DNA of 13,746 nt. Origin: JBOHDX01 sp050700835. GTDB lineage: Bacteria > Actinomycetota > Actinomycetes > Propionibacteriales > Nocardioidaceae. The notes under the pieces were generated by a model that saw nothing but the letters and a program-made list of their open reading frames with translations, had not been told where the DNA came from and made no database searches. The stretch covers positions 1 through 13,746 of the forward strand of contig JBOHDX010000150.1 in the NCBI GenBank assembly GCA_050700835.1, given 5' to 3'. Both the position numbers and the translations under genes were made by a program. This document shows, one piece after another, positions 1 to 6,755 of this stretch; position 1 is the first letter of the stretch; the number at the start of each line of letters is the position of its first letter.

Positions 1-464
1 GTCCCCGACACCCCGGTGCCGATGATGCCGGTGACGTTGTGCAGCCCGGAGCCCGAGTTCCTGACCTGGGAGTTCAGCGTCCGGATGCCGAAGTTCAGCA
101 GCACGGCCAGCACGAACACCACGCTGGAATGGCCCAGCGAGAAGAAGAATCCCACGCTCAGCGGCCGCTCGCCGTCGTTGACCAGCTTGCGGGTGGTGTT
201 GTCGATGGCGGCGATGTGGTCGGCGTCGAACGCGTGCCGCATGCCCAAGGTGTACGCCGTGGCACCGAGGCCGAGCCCGAACACCTGCGTCGTGCCGACG
301 TGGTAGCCGTGGGCCGCCACGACCCACAGGGTGACCCAACCGGCGACGTGCAGGAGCCCGACGAACCCGGCCATGCCGGCGATGGACCACCACTCCTCGC
401 GCGACAGCGCGGACCGCACCCGGCGCAGCTGGGCGCCTCGCGTCGGCACGGTCACGGTGGTCAT
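1..464 (-). CDS. NiCoT-family nickel/cobalt permease, N-terminal part (cut by window edge)
   Basis: The frame opens with ATG at 462-464 and stays open to base 1, giving 154 codons of a gene that continues outside the window. The product should be a cytoplasmic-membrane permease of the NiCoT (HoxN/NixA) family, which imports Ni2+ and/or Co2+. The family signature H-x4-D-H is present as HAFDADH (residues 77-83) followed by IAAIDN. The second conserved block, GFFFSLGHSSVV (about 105-116), is also present. Hydrophobic segments lie at about 30-51, 61-75 and 105-124. No Shine-Dalgarno sequence precedes the ATG; a -10-like TAGTTT ends 7 nt before it, so the mRNA is probably leaderless. Two Nur-like dyads cover the promoter, which suggests nickel rather than cobalt is the physiological substrate (inference). 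Family assignment is firm; metal specificity is not. Confidence 0.93.
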   Translation of the reverse strand, partial: MTTVTVPTRGAQLRRVRSALSREEWWSIAGMAGFVGLLHVAGWVTLWVVAAHGYHVGTTQVFGLGLGATAYTLGMRHAFDADHIAAIDNTTRKLVNDGERPLSVGFFFSLGHSSVVFVLAVLLNFGIRTLNSQVRNSGSGLHNVTGIIGTGVSG

Positions 465-466
465 TA

Positions 467-483
467 ATGCAAACTACTTGCAG
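467..483 (-). promoter_or_regulatory. Nur-type box 1, promoter-proximal
   Basis: On the plus strand this reads ATGCAA-ACTAC-TTGCAG, a dyad with arms TGCAA/TTGCA around a 5-bp centre. It fits the Streptomyces Nur box as I know it (tTGCaa-N5-ttGCAA). It lies 3 bp upstream of the permease ATG and overlaps the -10-like element, which is a good position for repression by nickel-loaded Nur. Confidence 0.7.
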
Positions 484-500
484 TTGCGGAGAATTCGCAA
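471..500 (-). promoter_or_regulatory. Predicted leaderless promoter of the NiCoT gene
   Basis: On the minus strand TTGCGA (500-495) and TAGTTT (476-471) are separated by 18 bp and fit -35 and actinobacterial TAnnnT -10 elements. The expected start of transcription falls at or next to the ATG at 464, and no ribosome binding site is visible. Both elements lie inside the two Nur-like boxes. Confidence 0.5.
484..500 (-). promoter_or_regulatory. Nur-type box 2, promoter-distal
   Basis: On the plus strand this reads TTGCGG-AGAAT-TCGCAA. The outer TTGC/GCAA arms are symmetric and the spacing is the same 6-5-6 as in box 1, to which it abuts directly. It overlaps the -35-like TTGCGA of the permease promoter. 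Two abutting operators suggest cooperative binding by a Fur-family dimer. A Zur site would be expected to look more like an AT-rich TGAnAnnnnTnTCA dyad, so Nur is the better fit. Confidence 0.62.
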
Positions 501-571
501 CAGGAAGTGGTTGGCTGTCCGGCTGGGACGATCGCCCCCGGGTCCGGACCAGTCAGCCCCTTCGGCGACGC

Positions 572-607
572 CGGCGGTGCGGGCGGTGCGGGCGGTGCGG
601 GCGTGCG
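572..607. repeat. 9-bp tandem repeat between acyltransferase and permease genes
   Basis: About four copies of a 9-bp unit (GGGCGGTGC and close variants) run from 572 to 607, ending just after the acyltransferase stop codon on the minus strand. Copies two and three are identical, and the flanking ones differ by one or two bases. It is a simple GC-rich minisatellite with no evident function. Confidence 0.7.
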
Positions 608-609
608 GG

Positions 610-1533
610 CTACTCGCGCCAGACCTTCGGGGCGGCGTCGACCCGCGGCGGTGCCGTCTGCTCCCACACCCGGCGCCACGGCGCGACCTGCGGGCCGGAC
701 GGGTCGGGTGTCTCGCCTGCGGCGGCCCGGCGGCGGGCCTCCCACCACGACGTCTCGTCCTCGTCGAGCAGACGGGCGACCGCGTCGCGTACCCGCGGCC
801 CCAGCGCGCGGACGCTCTCACCGTCCATGGCCAGGACCGGGTCGCCGAACCGGACGGTCACAGGCATCCGGCCGGGTCGAGGCCACCCTCGGCCGCGTGG
901 CATGGCGGCGAACGACCCGCGGATCGCGACGGGGATCACCGGCACCTGGTGCTCGACGGCGAGCCAGGCGGCACCGAGCCGGAACTCTCCGACCCAGCCG
1001 TCTGGGGACCGGGTGCCCTCGGGGAAGACCAGGACGTTCCAGCCGGCCGCGAGCAGGTCGCCCGGCGTGGTCGACATGGTGCCGCCCCTGCGCTCGATCG
1101 GGAAGGTGTTGAATGCGACCGCCGAGCCCGTCGCGCGCCACCAGGTGTCGAAGAAGTAGTCGGCCGCGGCGGCGACCGCGGTGCGCCGGCGCCAGGCGTC
1201 GGGCAGCGAGCACAGGATCAGCGGCGTATCGAGGTGCGAGGAGTGGTTGGCGACGAACAGCACCGGACCGGTCAGGTTGTCGAGCCGCTCGAGCCCGGTG
1301 ACCTTGGGGCGTACCTCTGCGTGCAGCAGCGGGCGAAGCCCGGCGACCTGCACCACCTCGCGGGCAGCGCGTCCCGCCTTGGTCCGCGACCAGGCGGTCG
1401 GGAACACGGTGGTCGACGCCGGGGGCACGAACCGCTCGGCAGAGCGAGGCACCATCTGACGACGTCCCCAGCGCCATCCGGTGGCGACCGTGCGGACGTC
1501 GTCGACGGTGTCCTTGAGGAAGCCCCTGCTCAT
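610..1533 (-). CDS. Lysophospholipid/1-acylglycerol-3-phosphate acyltransferase (PlsC family)
   Basis: This 307-residue protein should transfer an acyl group from acyl-CoA or acyl-ACP to a lysophospholipid-type acceptor at the cytoplasmic face of the membrane. All four LPLAT blocks are present in order: the catalytic NHSSHLD at 96-102 (H97, D102), FPIERRGG at 144-151, FPEGTRS at 170-176, and VPVIPVAIRG at 197-206. The N-terminal 70 residues and the Trp-rich tail (about 262-307) are lineage-specific extensions without clear motifs. ATG at 1531-1533 has a GGGAG-like ribosome site about 8 nt upstream. It is the last gene of the minus-strand lipid cluster, 127 bp after the LarA-like gene, with two hairpins in between that may separate transcription units. 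The acceptor lipid cannot be told from sequence; the symbol plsC would overstate what is known. Confidence 0.92.
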   Translation of the reverse strand: MSRGFLKDTVDDVRTVATGWRWGRRQMVPRSAERFVPPASTTVFPTAWSRTKAGRAAREVVQVAGLRPLLHAEVRPKVTGLERLDNLTGPVLFVANHSSHLDTPLILCSLPDAWRRRTAVAAAADYFFDTWWRATGSAVAFNTFPIERRGGTMSTTPGDLLAAGWNVLVFPEGTRSPDGWVGEFRLGAAWLAVEHQVPVIPVAIRGSFAAMPRGRGWPRPGRMPVTVRFGDPVLAMDGESVRALGPRVRDAVARLLDEDETSWWEARRRAAAGETPDPSGPQVAPWRRVWEQTAPPRVDAAPKVWRE

Positions 1534-1590
1534 GTCGAGGACTCCCGGCGCGCAGCCCGGCGAGGTGTCGCTGCTTCACATGGGGAGTTG

Positions 1591-1624
1591 GCACTTCTCA
1601 TGGCACGTAGCCCATGAGAAGTGC
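1591..1624 (-). terminator. Perfect 13-bp inverted repeat after the LarA-like gene (terminator or operator)
   Basis: GCACTTCTCATGG (1591-1603) and its exact complement (1612-1624) enclose an 8-base loop. It lies downstream of the LarA-like stop codon and about 60 bp upstream of the acyltransferase start. There is no T-rich tail, so it could be a non-canonical terminator, a processing hairpin, or a DNA operator for a dimeric regulator of the acyltransferase gene. Confidence 0.55.
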
Positions 1625-1630
1625 GGGAGT

Positions 1631-1646
1631 ACCACGAGAACGTGGT
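1631..1646 (-). terminator. Short hairpin just after the LarA-like stop codon
   Basis: ACCACG (1631-1636) and CGTGGT (1641-1646) pair perfectly around a 4-base loop, 14 bp beyond the LarA-like stop codon. With the longer inverted repeat at 1591-1624 it forms a tandem hairpin pair in the only sizeable gap of the lipid cluster, which suggests partial termination or 3'-end protection. Confidence 0.4.
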
Positions 1647-1660
1647 AAACCGGCGGCCCA

Positions 1661-3241
1661 TCAGCGCACGTCCGCGATCAGATGCGGCGGGTTGTGCAGG
1701 AACGTGATCGACGGATCGCGCCCCACCGTCGGCGACACGATCTCGAGCGCATCGACCAGCGTCGACGCGCTCCGGAAGCCCATCCGCTCCACGGTGCGCT
1801 TGTCGGCACCGACCCACACGACCTCGTCGACGTGGTCCATGGCGTGCGCCGCCCAGTACCACATGTAGAAGGGGTGGACCCCGTGGTACGCGTGCGAGGT
1901 GCGGTAGAGGTGGATGTACCACGGGTCGTTGGCGTACTGTGCCTCGAACTTCGCCTCGATCGTGGCCGGGTCGGTCGATTCCGCCAGCACCTCGTCGAAG
2001 AAGTCGATGTAGCTCGGGTGGTGCAGCTGGCTGAAGGAGTACGGCACCGGGTGGTACAAGATCACCGCCCCACCACGACGCACGACCGGTTGCCCGCGGT
2101 AGGAGTTGAAGTAGTAGCCGAGGCCCATGCAGGTGGCGAGGATCGGGTTCATCACCGAGTTGACGTTGTAGGGGCCGAGATAGGGCACGCCCATCACGAG
2201 CACGTCGGACTGTCCGTCGACCTCGACCATCTGCTGGCGGTGCACGTTGGCCAGCGTCTTGGTGTGCACGGCCTCGGTGTCGCCGCCGTGCACCCCGGTG
2301 ACGCCGTAGGGCGCCCGCATGCCTTGGTACATCTTGTGCGTGACCCGCCCCGGCGCGATGGCCAGCCCACGCTTGACCGCAAGCATCGACGCCTGGTCGC
2401 GCAGGTTCCACTCCCACTCGCGCTTGGACAAGAACTCGTAGGGCGACGGGAACACGTCGTTGTTCAGCGTGGTCTCGATGGTGAAGATCTTCAGGTGGTC
2501 GGCCAGCAGCCGGCCCATCCGCCAGGCGGAGTGGTGCAGGTGCGACTTCTCCATGTCCATGAAGGAGTGCGACTGCACCATCGTCTTGGCGTTGTGGTGG
2601 TGGCGCAGGCTCTTGTAGGACGCGAGCCCGATCGGCACCGACTTGTGCCCGCCGTCCATGGCGACGAGGTTGATGTTGACATAGACCAACAGGTCGGACT
2701 CGGCGGCCCGCTTGTTGATCTCGACGTCCTCCCCGCGGTCGGTCTGGCCGATGTGCAGCAGGTTGTCGTGATCCTCGGCGTCATGGTTGGTGAGCAGGCC
2801 CTGCGGGAAGAACGACCGATAGACCCGCTCGCCCACGATGTCGAGCAGCTCGGCGGGCGTCAGCCGACGGTGCAGCGCGTTGGCCGAGATCAGCTCGACA
2901 TCGTCGACACCGGCGTCGGCAGCCAGGGTGAGCACCGCCTCGATGATCCGCTGGCGTACGTCCGGCTTGCGCATGGGCGGCAGGGGCAGCGACACGTCGT
3001 CGAATGCGATGGTCAGCCTCATGCCCGGGGTGAGCAGCGAAGGCAGCGGATCTGAACCCTCAGGATTCAACAGGGCTTGACGAATCGCCTCGTCGACGTC
3101 CTTCAGCCCCGGCAGCGACTCGGGGGGATAGACCACCCTGGTGCCGGCCGGGAAGTGCTCGAGCCGGAAGCCCTCGCCCTCGTGGACGATCAACGGTGGC
3201 GTCCGGTCGTCGACCTCGAGTACGAAACCTGGCCTGCTCAT
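1661..3241 (-). CDS. DUF2088/LarA-like protein, predicted nickel-pincer-nucleotide enzyme
   Basis: This 526-residue protein has the LarA fold signature; lactate racemase LarA (about 425 residues) is the type member and uses a nickel-pincer nucleotide to move hydride. H124 in NALHRRLTPAE, K200 in DGGHKS and H216 in RHHHN sit at exactly +16 from L. plantarum LarA H108, K184 and H200, that is, one catalytic His, the pincer Lys and the axial nickel His. The second catalytic His (H174) corresponds to I190, and the Arg of the usual DxTRPxP motif appears as L85 (DDVSLPLP, 81-88). The reaction is therefore probably not simple lactate racemisation. The C-terminal third is rich in His, Tyr and Trp and extends beyond LarA. 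ATG at 3239-3241 overlaps the dehydrogenase stop by 4 nt, with a GGAGAAG ribosome site upstream. No cofactor-making larB, larC or larE lies in the window. LarA numbering is from memory. Confidence 0.88.
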   Translation of the reverse strand: MSRPGFVLEVDDRTPPLIVHEGEGFRLEHFPAGTRVVYPPESLPGLKDVDEAIRQALLNPEGSDPLPSLLTPGMRLTIAFDDVSLPLPPMRKPDVRQRIIEAVLTLAADAGVDDVELISANALHRRLTPAELLDIVGERVYRSFFPQGLLTNHDAEDHDNLLHIGQTDRGEDVEINKRAAESDLLVYVNINLVAMDGGHKSVPIGLASYKSLRHHHNAKTMVQSHSFMDMEKSHLHHSAWRMGRLLADHLKIFTIETTLNNDVFPSPYEFLSKREWEWNLRDQASMLAVKRGLAIAPGRVTHKMYQGMRAPYGVTGVHGGDTEAVHTKTLANVHRQQMVEVDGQSDVLVMGVPYLGPYNVNSVMNPILATCMGLGYYFNSYRGQPVVRRGGAVILYHPVPYSFSQLHHPSYIDFFDEVLAESTDPATIEAKFEAQYANDPWYIHLYRTSHAYHGVHPFYMWYWAAHAMDHVDEVVWVGADKRTVERMGFRSASTLVDALEIVSPTVGRDPSITFLHNPPHLIADVR

Positions 3242-4437
3242 GAGCTTCTCCGTGGGTCGAAGGCCACCTTGACCGAGCCGAGGCGTCCCGCTGACTGTGC
3301 ATGGTCCAATGCTTCTCGCCACCGGTTCAGGGGGTACGTCGCGGCGACCAGGCCGTCCAGCGGTGCCGAGCCGGCGAGCTCCATCGCGATGTCGAACGCG
3401 GAGCGCCCGTCGGCGGCCGCTTCGTGGGCGGCCGAGGCGTAGGTGCCGACGACGGTGAGCTCGCGGAACCAGACCGGCGACAGGTCGGCACCCGAGGCGG
3501 GCATGCCGGACAGCACCACCCGACCACCGGCCCGGGTCGCGCGCAGTGCCGTGTCGAGGGACTGCTTGCTGCCCACCGCGTCGACCGCGAGATCGACGCC
3601 GCCGAGCAGGAACGGTGACGAGAAGTCGGGTTCGAGCCGGAACGCCCGGGTGCGGCGGCGCACGCCGTGGAACACGTCGTCCGGCGCGATCACCTCGGTG
3701 GCACCGAACGACAGGGCCAGCTCGCGCTGGCGCGGATGCTTGCCGACGACGGTGATCCGCCCAGCGGGGGTGAGCTCGCGCAGCGCCAGGGTGGCCAGCA
3801 GACCGACCGCTCCGGCGCCGGACACCAAGACGTTGTCGCCGGCGCGTACCCCGGCCCGCAGCGCGGTGTGGACCGCGCACGACAACGGCTCGACCAGGAC
3901 GGCGCGCTCGTCGGACATCTCGTCGGGCACCACGTGCAGCTGGCTGCGGTGCGCCACGAGGACGCCGCTCCAGCCGCCGCCGGTGTCGGCGCAGAAGCCG
4001 GTCTGCAGCCCGGCCGACACGTGCCCCACCGTGATCCGGTCGCAGCGGTTGGTGTTGCCGGACGCGCATCCAGGGCAGGGCTCGACGCCACGGGCCGCGC
4101 AGGCCAGGACCGGGTCGAGGACCACCCTGGTGCCGGCCGGCAGGTCACCACAGTCGTCGAGCAGGTCGCCCACCACCTCGTGGCCGGGCACGAACGGCAT
4201 CGACACCAGCGCCGAGAAGTACAAGCCGGTGGTGCCGGTGACCGCGCCGAGATCCGACCCGCAGATGCCGGACAGCCGGGTGCGGATGCGGGCCCAGCCG
4301 GCGCCACGTCCCTTCGGCTCGTCGCGGTTCACCAGACGCAGCGGCGCGATCGGTGGGTTCACGACCGGCGCGATGACGCGCAGGCCCTTGGCCGCCACGG
4401 TGCGCGTGACCGAGCGGTACATCTCGAGCGCGAGCAT
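3238..4437 (-). CDS. Zinc-dependent medium-chain alcohol dehydrogenase (MDR family)
   Basis: This 399-residue protein is a cytosolic MDR oxidoreductase expected to interconvert an alcohol and a carbonyl using NAD(P). Catalytic-zinc ligands are C59 (GICGSD), H86-E87 (PGHE) and probably E183 (LVEPLSCAVH). The structural-zinc cysteines are C113, C121, C124 and C132. The Rossmann motif GAGAVG is at 207-212. The second strand ends VVGKHPRQ without the acidic residue typical of NAD enzymes, hinting at NADP. An N-terminal stretch of about 35 residues precedes the usual family start. The ATG overlaps the upstream stop by one base (TGATG) behind GGGAGG, and its own stop overlaps the LarA-like start as ATGA, so the three genes are translationally coupled. 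The substrate is unknown; context favours a lipid alcohol or a product of the LarA-like enzyme. Confidence 0.9.
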   Translation of the reverse strand: MLALEMYRSVTRTVAAKGLRVIAPVVNPPIAPLRLVNRDEPKGRGAGWARIRTRLSGICGSDLGAVTGTTGLYFSALVSMPFVPGHEVVGDLLDDCGDLPAGTRVVLDPVLACAARGVEPCPGCASGNTNRCDRITVGHVSAGLQTGFCADTGGGWSGVLVAHRSQLHVVPDEMSDERAVLVEPLSCAVHTALRAGVRAGDNVLVSGAGAVGLLATLALRELTPAGRITVVGKHPRQRELALSFGATEVIAPDDVFHGVRRRTRAFRLEPDFSSPFLLGGVDLAVDAVGSKQSLDTALRATRAGGRVVLSGMPASGADLSPVWFRELTVVGTYASAAHEAAADGRSAFDIAMELAGSAPLDGLVAATYPLNRWREALDHAQSAGRLGSVKVAFDPRRSS

Positions 4438-6719
4438 CAGCGGATCCTCCCCGCGGGGACGCTGGCCCGCGACGCAGTGGGACTCGTGGTCCACGTCGCG
4501 ATCGGCCAGTGCCGCTGCTTGGCCGCCCGTTGCAGGGGTACGTCCGGCGTGATCGCGGTCGGGTGGCCGACGGCCTCGAGCAGCGGCAGGTCGGAGTGCG
4601 AGTCGGCGTAGGCGAACGACGCGGACAGGTCGAAGCCCTCGACCTCGGCGAAGCGGCGCAGCCACGCGCTGCGCGCCTCCCCGACCATCGGTGGTGAGGT
4701 CAGGTGCCCGGTGCAGCGGCCGTTGGCGTCGACCGCGAGGTCGGCGGCGACGATGGTGTCGAACAACGGAGCGAGCGGTCGCGTCAGCGGCCGGATCGCA
4801 CCGGTGACCAGCACCGTGTGGTGGCCCGCGGCGCGGTGCTCACGGACCCGGCGCACCGCCTGCGGCGACAGCCGGTCCAGCACGTGGTCGGTCAGGATCT
4901 CGTCGGCGAACGCGTTGAGGTCGTCGAGGTCGGCCCCGGCATAACGGCGATAGATCGCCCGCAGGAACGCACCCCGGTCGCGGCGCTCGGCCTCGACGTA
5001 GCGGGGCAGCTTGCCGATCACGCTGGCCAGCTCGCCGAACCGGTCCGACGGGTCGAGGTCCGGGAGCCGCATCCACAGATAGGTCTCGACCACGTTGGAC
5101 GACAGCAGCGTGCCGTCCATGTCGAACGCCGCCAGCACCGGCTCCTGCGGCGACGCCTCGACGCGGGCGAGCCCCGTCGGGCGCGAACCGGCCCGCTTGC
5201 GGCGGATCGCGTCCAGCCGGCGGATCGGCGCCGTGACCGCCGGGCAGTGCACGTCGACGATGTAGCGGTCCCAGTCGACCACAGCGGTGTCGAACGAGAA
5301 CCGGGCCCGGTCCGGCGCGTCGAGCGACGCGTGCAGCGCCACGGTGGCGTCGTCGACGAAACGCAGCTCAGCCTGGGCGTACTCGCGATAGAGGTCGATG
5401 TAGCGGCGCAGGAACTCCAGCGATCGTCGCCGCCGGTCGAGCCGCATCGCCACGTCGCGCGTCCTGTCGCTGCGCGGTGCGTGGGTGACCGCCCAGTCAG
5501 CAGCCTTGTGGGCGCGCTCACTGGTGCTGAGCAGCCGCTCGACCGCCTCGCCGCCGGGGAAACGCCACGCCGGCAAGCGGGCTGCACCACGGCCGGTGGA
5601 GTCGAACGGGTGCGCGTCGAAATAGGTCAGGACCCGTTCGTACAAGCCGTGGAACGTCATCGGGTTGCGCAGGCCGGAGGAGACGTGGAAGTACGCCGGG
5701 ACGGTCGACTCCGGCGTGGTGGCGAGAACGGCAACCAACGCGTTGACCACGTGGTCGACGGGGACGATGTCGACGACGGAGTCCGGTGCCGCAGGGAACT
5801 CCGGCAGCTCGCCGCGGCCGAACGCCAGGATCAGCGGCTCGGCCATCTTGAAGCCCTCGATCCACCCCGGGTAGGGGGACTCGAGGGCTGACTCGATGAT
5901 GCTCGGGCGCACGATCGTGCAACGCAGCGTGGGCGTGGATGCGGCGTACTCCTCGACGACGCGTTCGCCCATCGCCTTGGTGAACGTGTAGACGTCGGTC
6001 CAGCCCAGGCTGCGGGCGCGCTCGGCTCCGGCGCTGACCAGCTGCTCGTGAACCCACGCGGTGCGCCGTTGCTCCGTGTCCTCGGCGGCGGCGATGAATC
6101 CTGCTCGCAGGTGGGCCCGCTCGGCGGAGCGGCGCATGCCGGCGAGCACCTGCGGCGAACGTGACCGCTCCTCCACGCGGTCGCGCAGCGCCGCCGCGTG
6201 CCGAGCCTCGGCGTGCCGGTCAACCGAGTGCGGCACGGCCGCCTCCGGGATCGCACCACGTCGCCGGCCGGCGACGTAAGCGGTGGAGACATGGACGTAG
6301 TGCACGTTGCCCGGCAGCTGCGCGACCTTGGCCAGCAGCCGTTCGGTGCCGGCCATATTCGACGCGAACGCCTCATCGATCGGCGGGTCGAACGACACGT
6401 CACCGGCACAGTGCACGACCGCGTCCGTACCCGCCGGCAGGTCGGGCACCGCCGAGAGGTCGCCCTCGAGCACGGCGACTCGTTCGCGCATCAGCGTCTC
6501 GACGCCGCCGGCAGCGCTGACACAGTCGGCAAAGATCGGCTTGCGTAGGAGCGCGGCGATCCGGTCGGTGCCGGGCATCGAACCCTTGGGGCGCACCAGC
6601 ACCGTCACCGTCATGCCGGGCACGTCGGTGAGGATCTTGTGCAGCAGTGCCTCGCCGACGAAGCCGGTGACTCCGGTCATCACCAGCCGGGTGCCGGCCA
6701 GGCGGTCCTGCAGCAGCAC
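4437..6719 (-). CDS. Fused fatty acyl-CoA reductase (SDR) / HAD-IB phosphatase
   Basis: This is a two-enzyme fusion of 760 residues. Residues 1-500 are a fatty acyl-CoA reductase of the male-sterility/Marinobacter FAR type. The evidence is the Rossmann motif TGVTGFVG (15-22), S145 in VHVSTAYVAG, catalytic Y244 and K248 (YTFTK), the family block IVRPSIIESALESPYPGW (269-286), and the C-terminal FDTAVVDWDRYIVDVH region (476-491). Residues about 526-745 are a HAD-IB phosphatase: nucleophile/acid D533 and D535 (FDMDGT), T639 (VTGA) and D706/D710 (DSHSD). The usual motif III Lys appears as R683. The protein should reduce acyl-CoA to an aldehyde or alcohol with NADPH and hydrolyse a phosphate ester. 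The start is GTG with AAGGGG about 7 nt upstream. The gene lies 36 bp after the GGDEF gene and overlaps the dehydrogenase. Bacterial FAR and HAD-IB domains are usually separate; the substrate is unproven. Confidence 0.93.
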   Translation of the reverse strand: MLLQDRLAGTRLVMTGVTGFVGEALLHKILTDVPGMTVTVLVRPKGSMPGTDRIAALLRKPIFADCVSAAGGVETLMRERVAVLEGDLSAVPDLPAGTDAVVHCAGDVSFDPPIDEAFASNMAGTERLLAKVAQLPGNVHYVHVSTAYVAGRRRGAIPEAAVPHSVDRHAEARHAAALRDRVEERSRSPQVLAGMRRSAERAHLRAGFIAAAEDTEQRRTAWVHEQLVSAGAERARSLGWTDVYTFTKAMGERVVEEYAASTPTLRCTIVRPSIIESALESPYPGWIEGFKMAEPLILAFGRGELPEFPAAPDSVVDIVPVDHVVNALVAVLATTPESTVPAYFHVSSGLRNPMTFHGLYERVLTYFDAHPFDSTGRGAARLPAWRFPGGEAVERLLSTSERAHKAADWAVTHAPRSDRTRDVAMRLDRRRRSLEFLRRYIDLYREYAQAELRFVDDATVALHASLDAPDRARFSFDTAVVDWDRYIVDVHCPAVTAPIRRLDAIRRKRAGSRPTGLARVEASPQEPVLAAFDMDGTLLSSNVVETYLWMRLPDLDPSDRFGELASVIGKLPRYVEAERRDRGAFLRAIYRRYAGADLDDLNAFADEILTDHVLDRLSPQAVRRVREHRAAGHHTVLVTGAIRPLTRPLAPLFDTIVAADLAVDANGRCTGHLTSPPMVGEARSAWLRRFAEVEGFDLSASFAYADSHSDLPLLEAVGHPTAITPDVPLQRAAKQRHWPIATWTTSPTASRASVPAGRIR

Positions 6720-6731
6720 AGGTGCCCCTTC

Positions 6732-6750
6732 GTTCCGCGGATGTTCCGCG
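6732..6750 (-). promoter_or_regulatory. Direct 8-bp repeats upstream of the reductase/phosphatase gene
   Basis: GTTCCGCG occurs at 6732-6739 and again at 6743-6750, an 11-bp period (one helical turn), in the 36-bp gap before the fused reductase gene. It may be a regulator-binding site, or simply chance in GC-rich DNA. Confidence 0.25.
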
Positions 6751-6755
6751 TCAGC

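Noticed and set aside
541..550. GGTCCGGACC palindrome as a regulatory site
   Set aside because: A single 10-bp palindrome in GC-rich sequence, away from the promoter, with no supporting context.
465..609. Cobalamin riboswitch upstream of the NiCoT gene
   Set aside because: The space is too short, there is no B12-box-like sequence, and the transcript appears leaderless; the dyads fit a Nur operator instead.
1682..3055. Long plus-strand open frame opposite the LarA-like gene
   Set aside because: Composition (Val, His, Arg, Gln repeats) is that of an antisense shadow in GC-rich DNA; the minus strand carries clear family motifs.
3242..4069. Upstream extension of the LarA-like reading frame to an 802-residue protein
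   Set aside because: The extension is out-of-frame reading of the dehydrogenase gene, Arg/Ala-rich with no motif. ATG 3241 with a ribosome site and the ATGA overlap is clearly the start.
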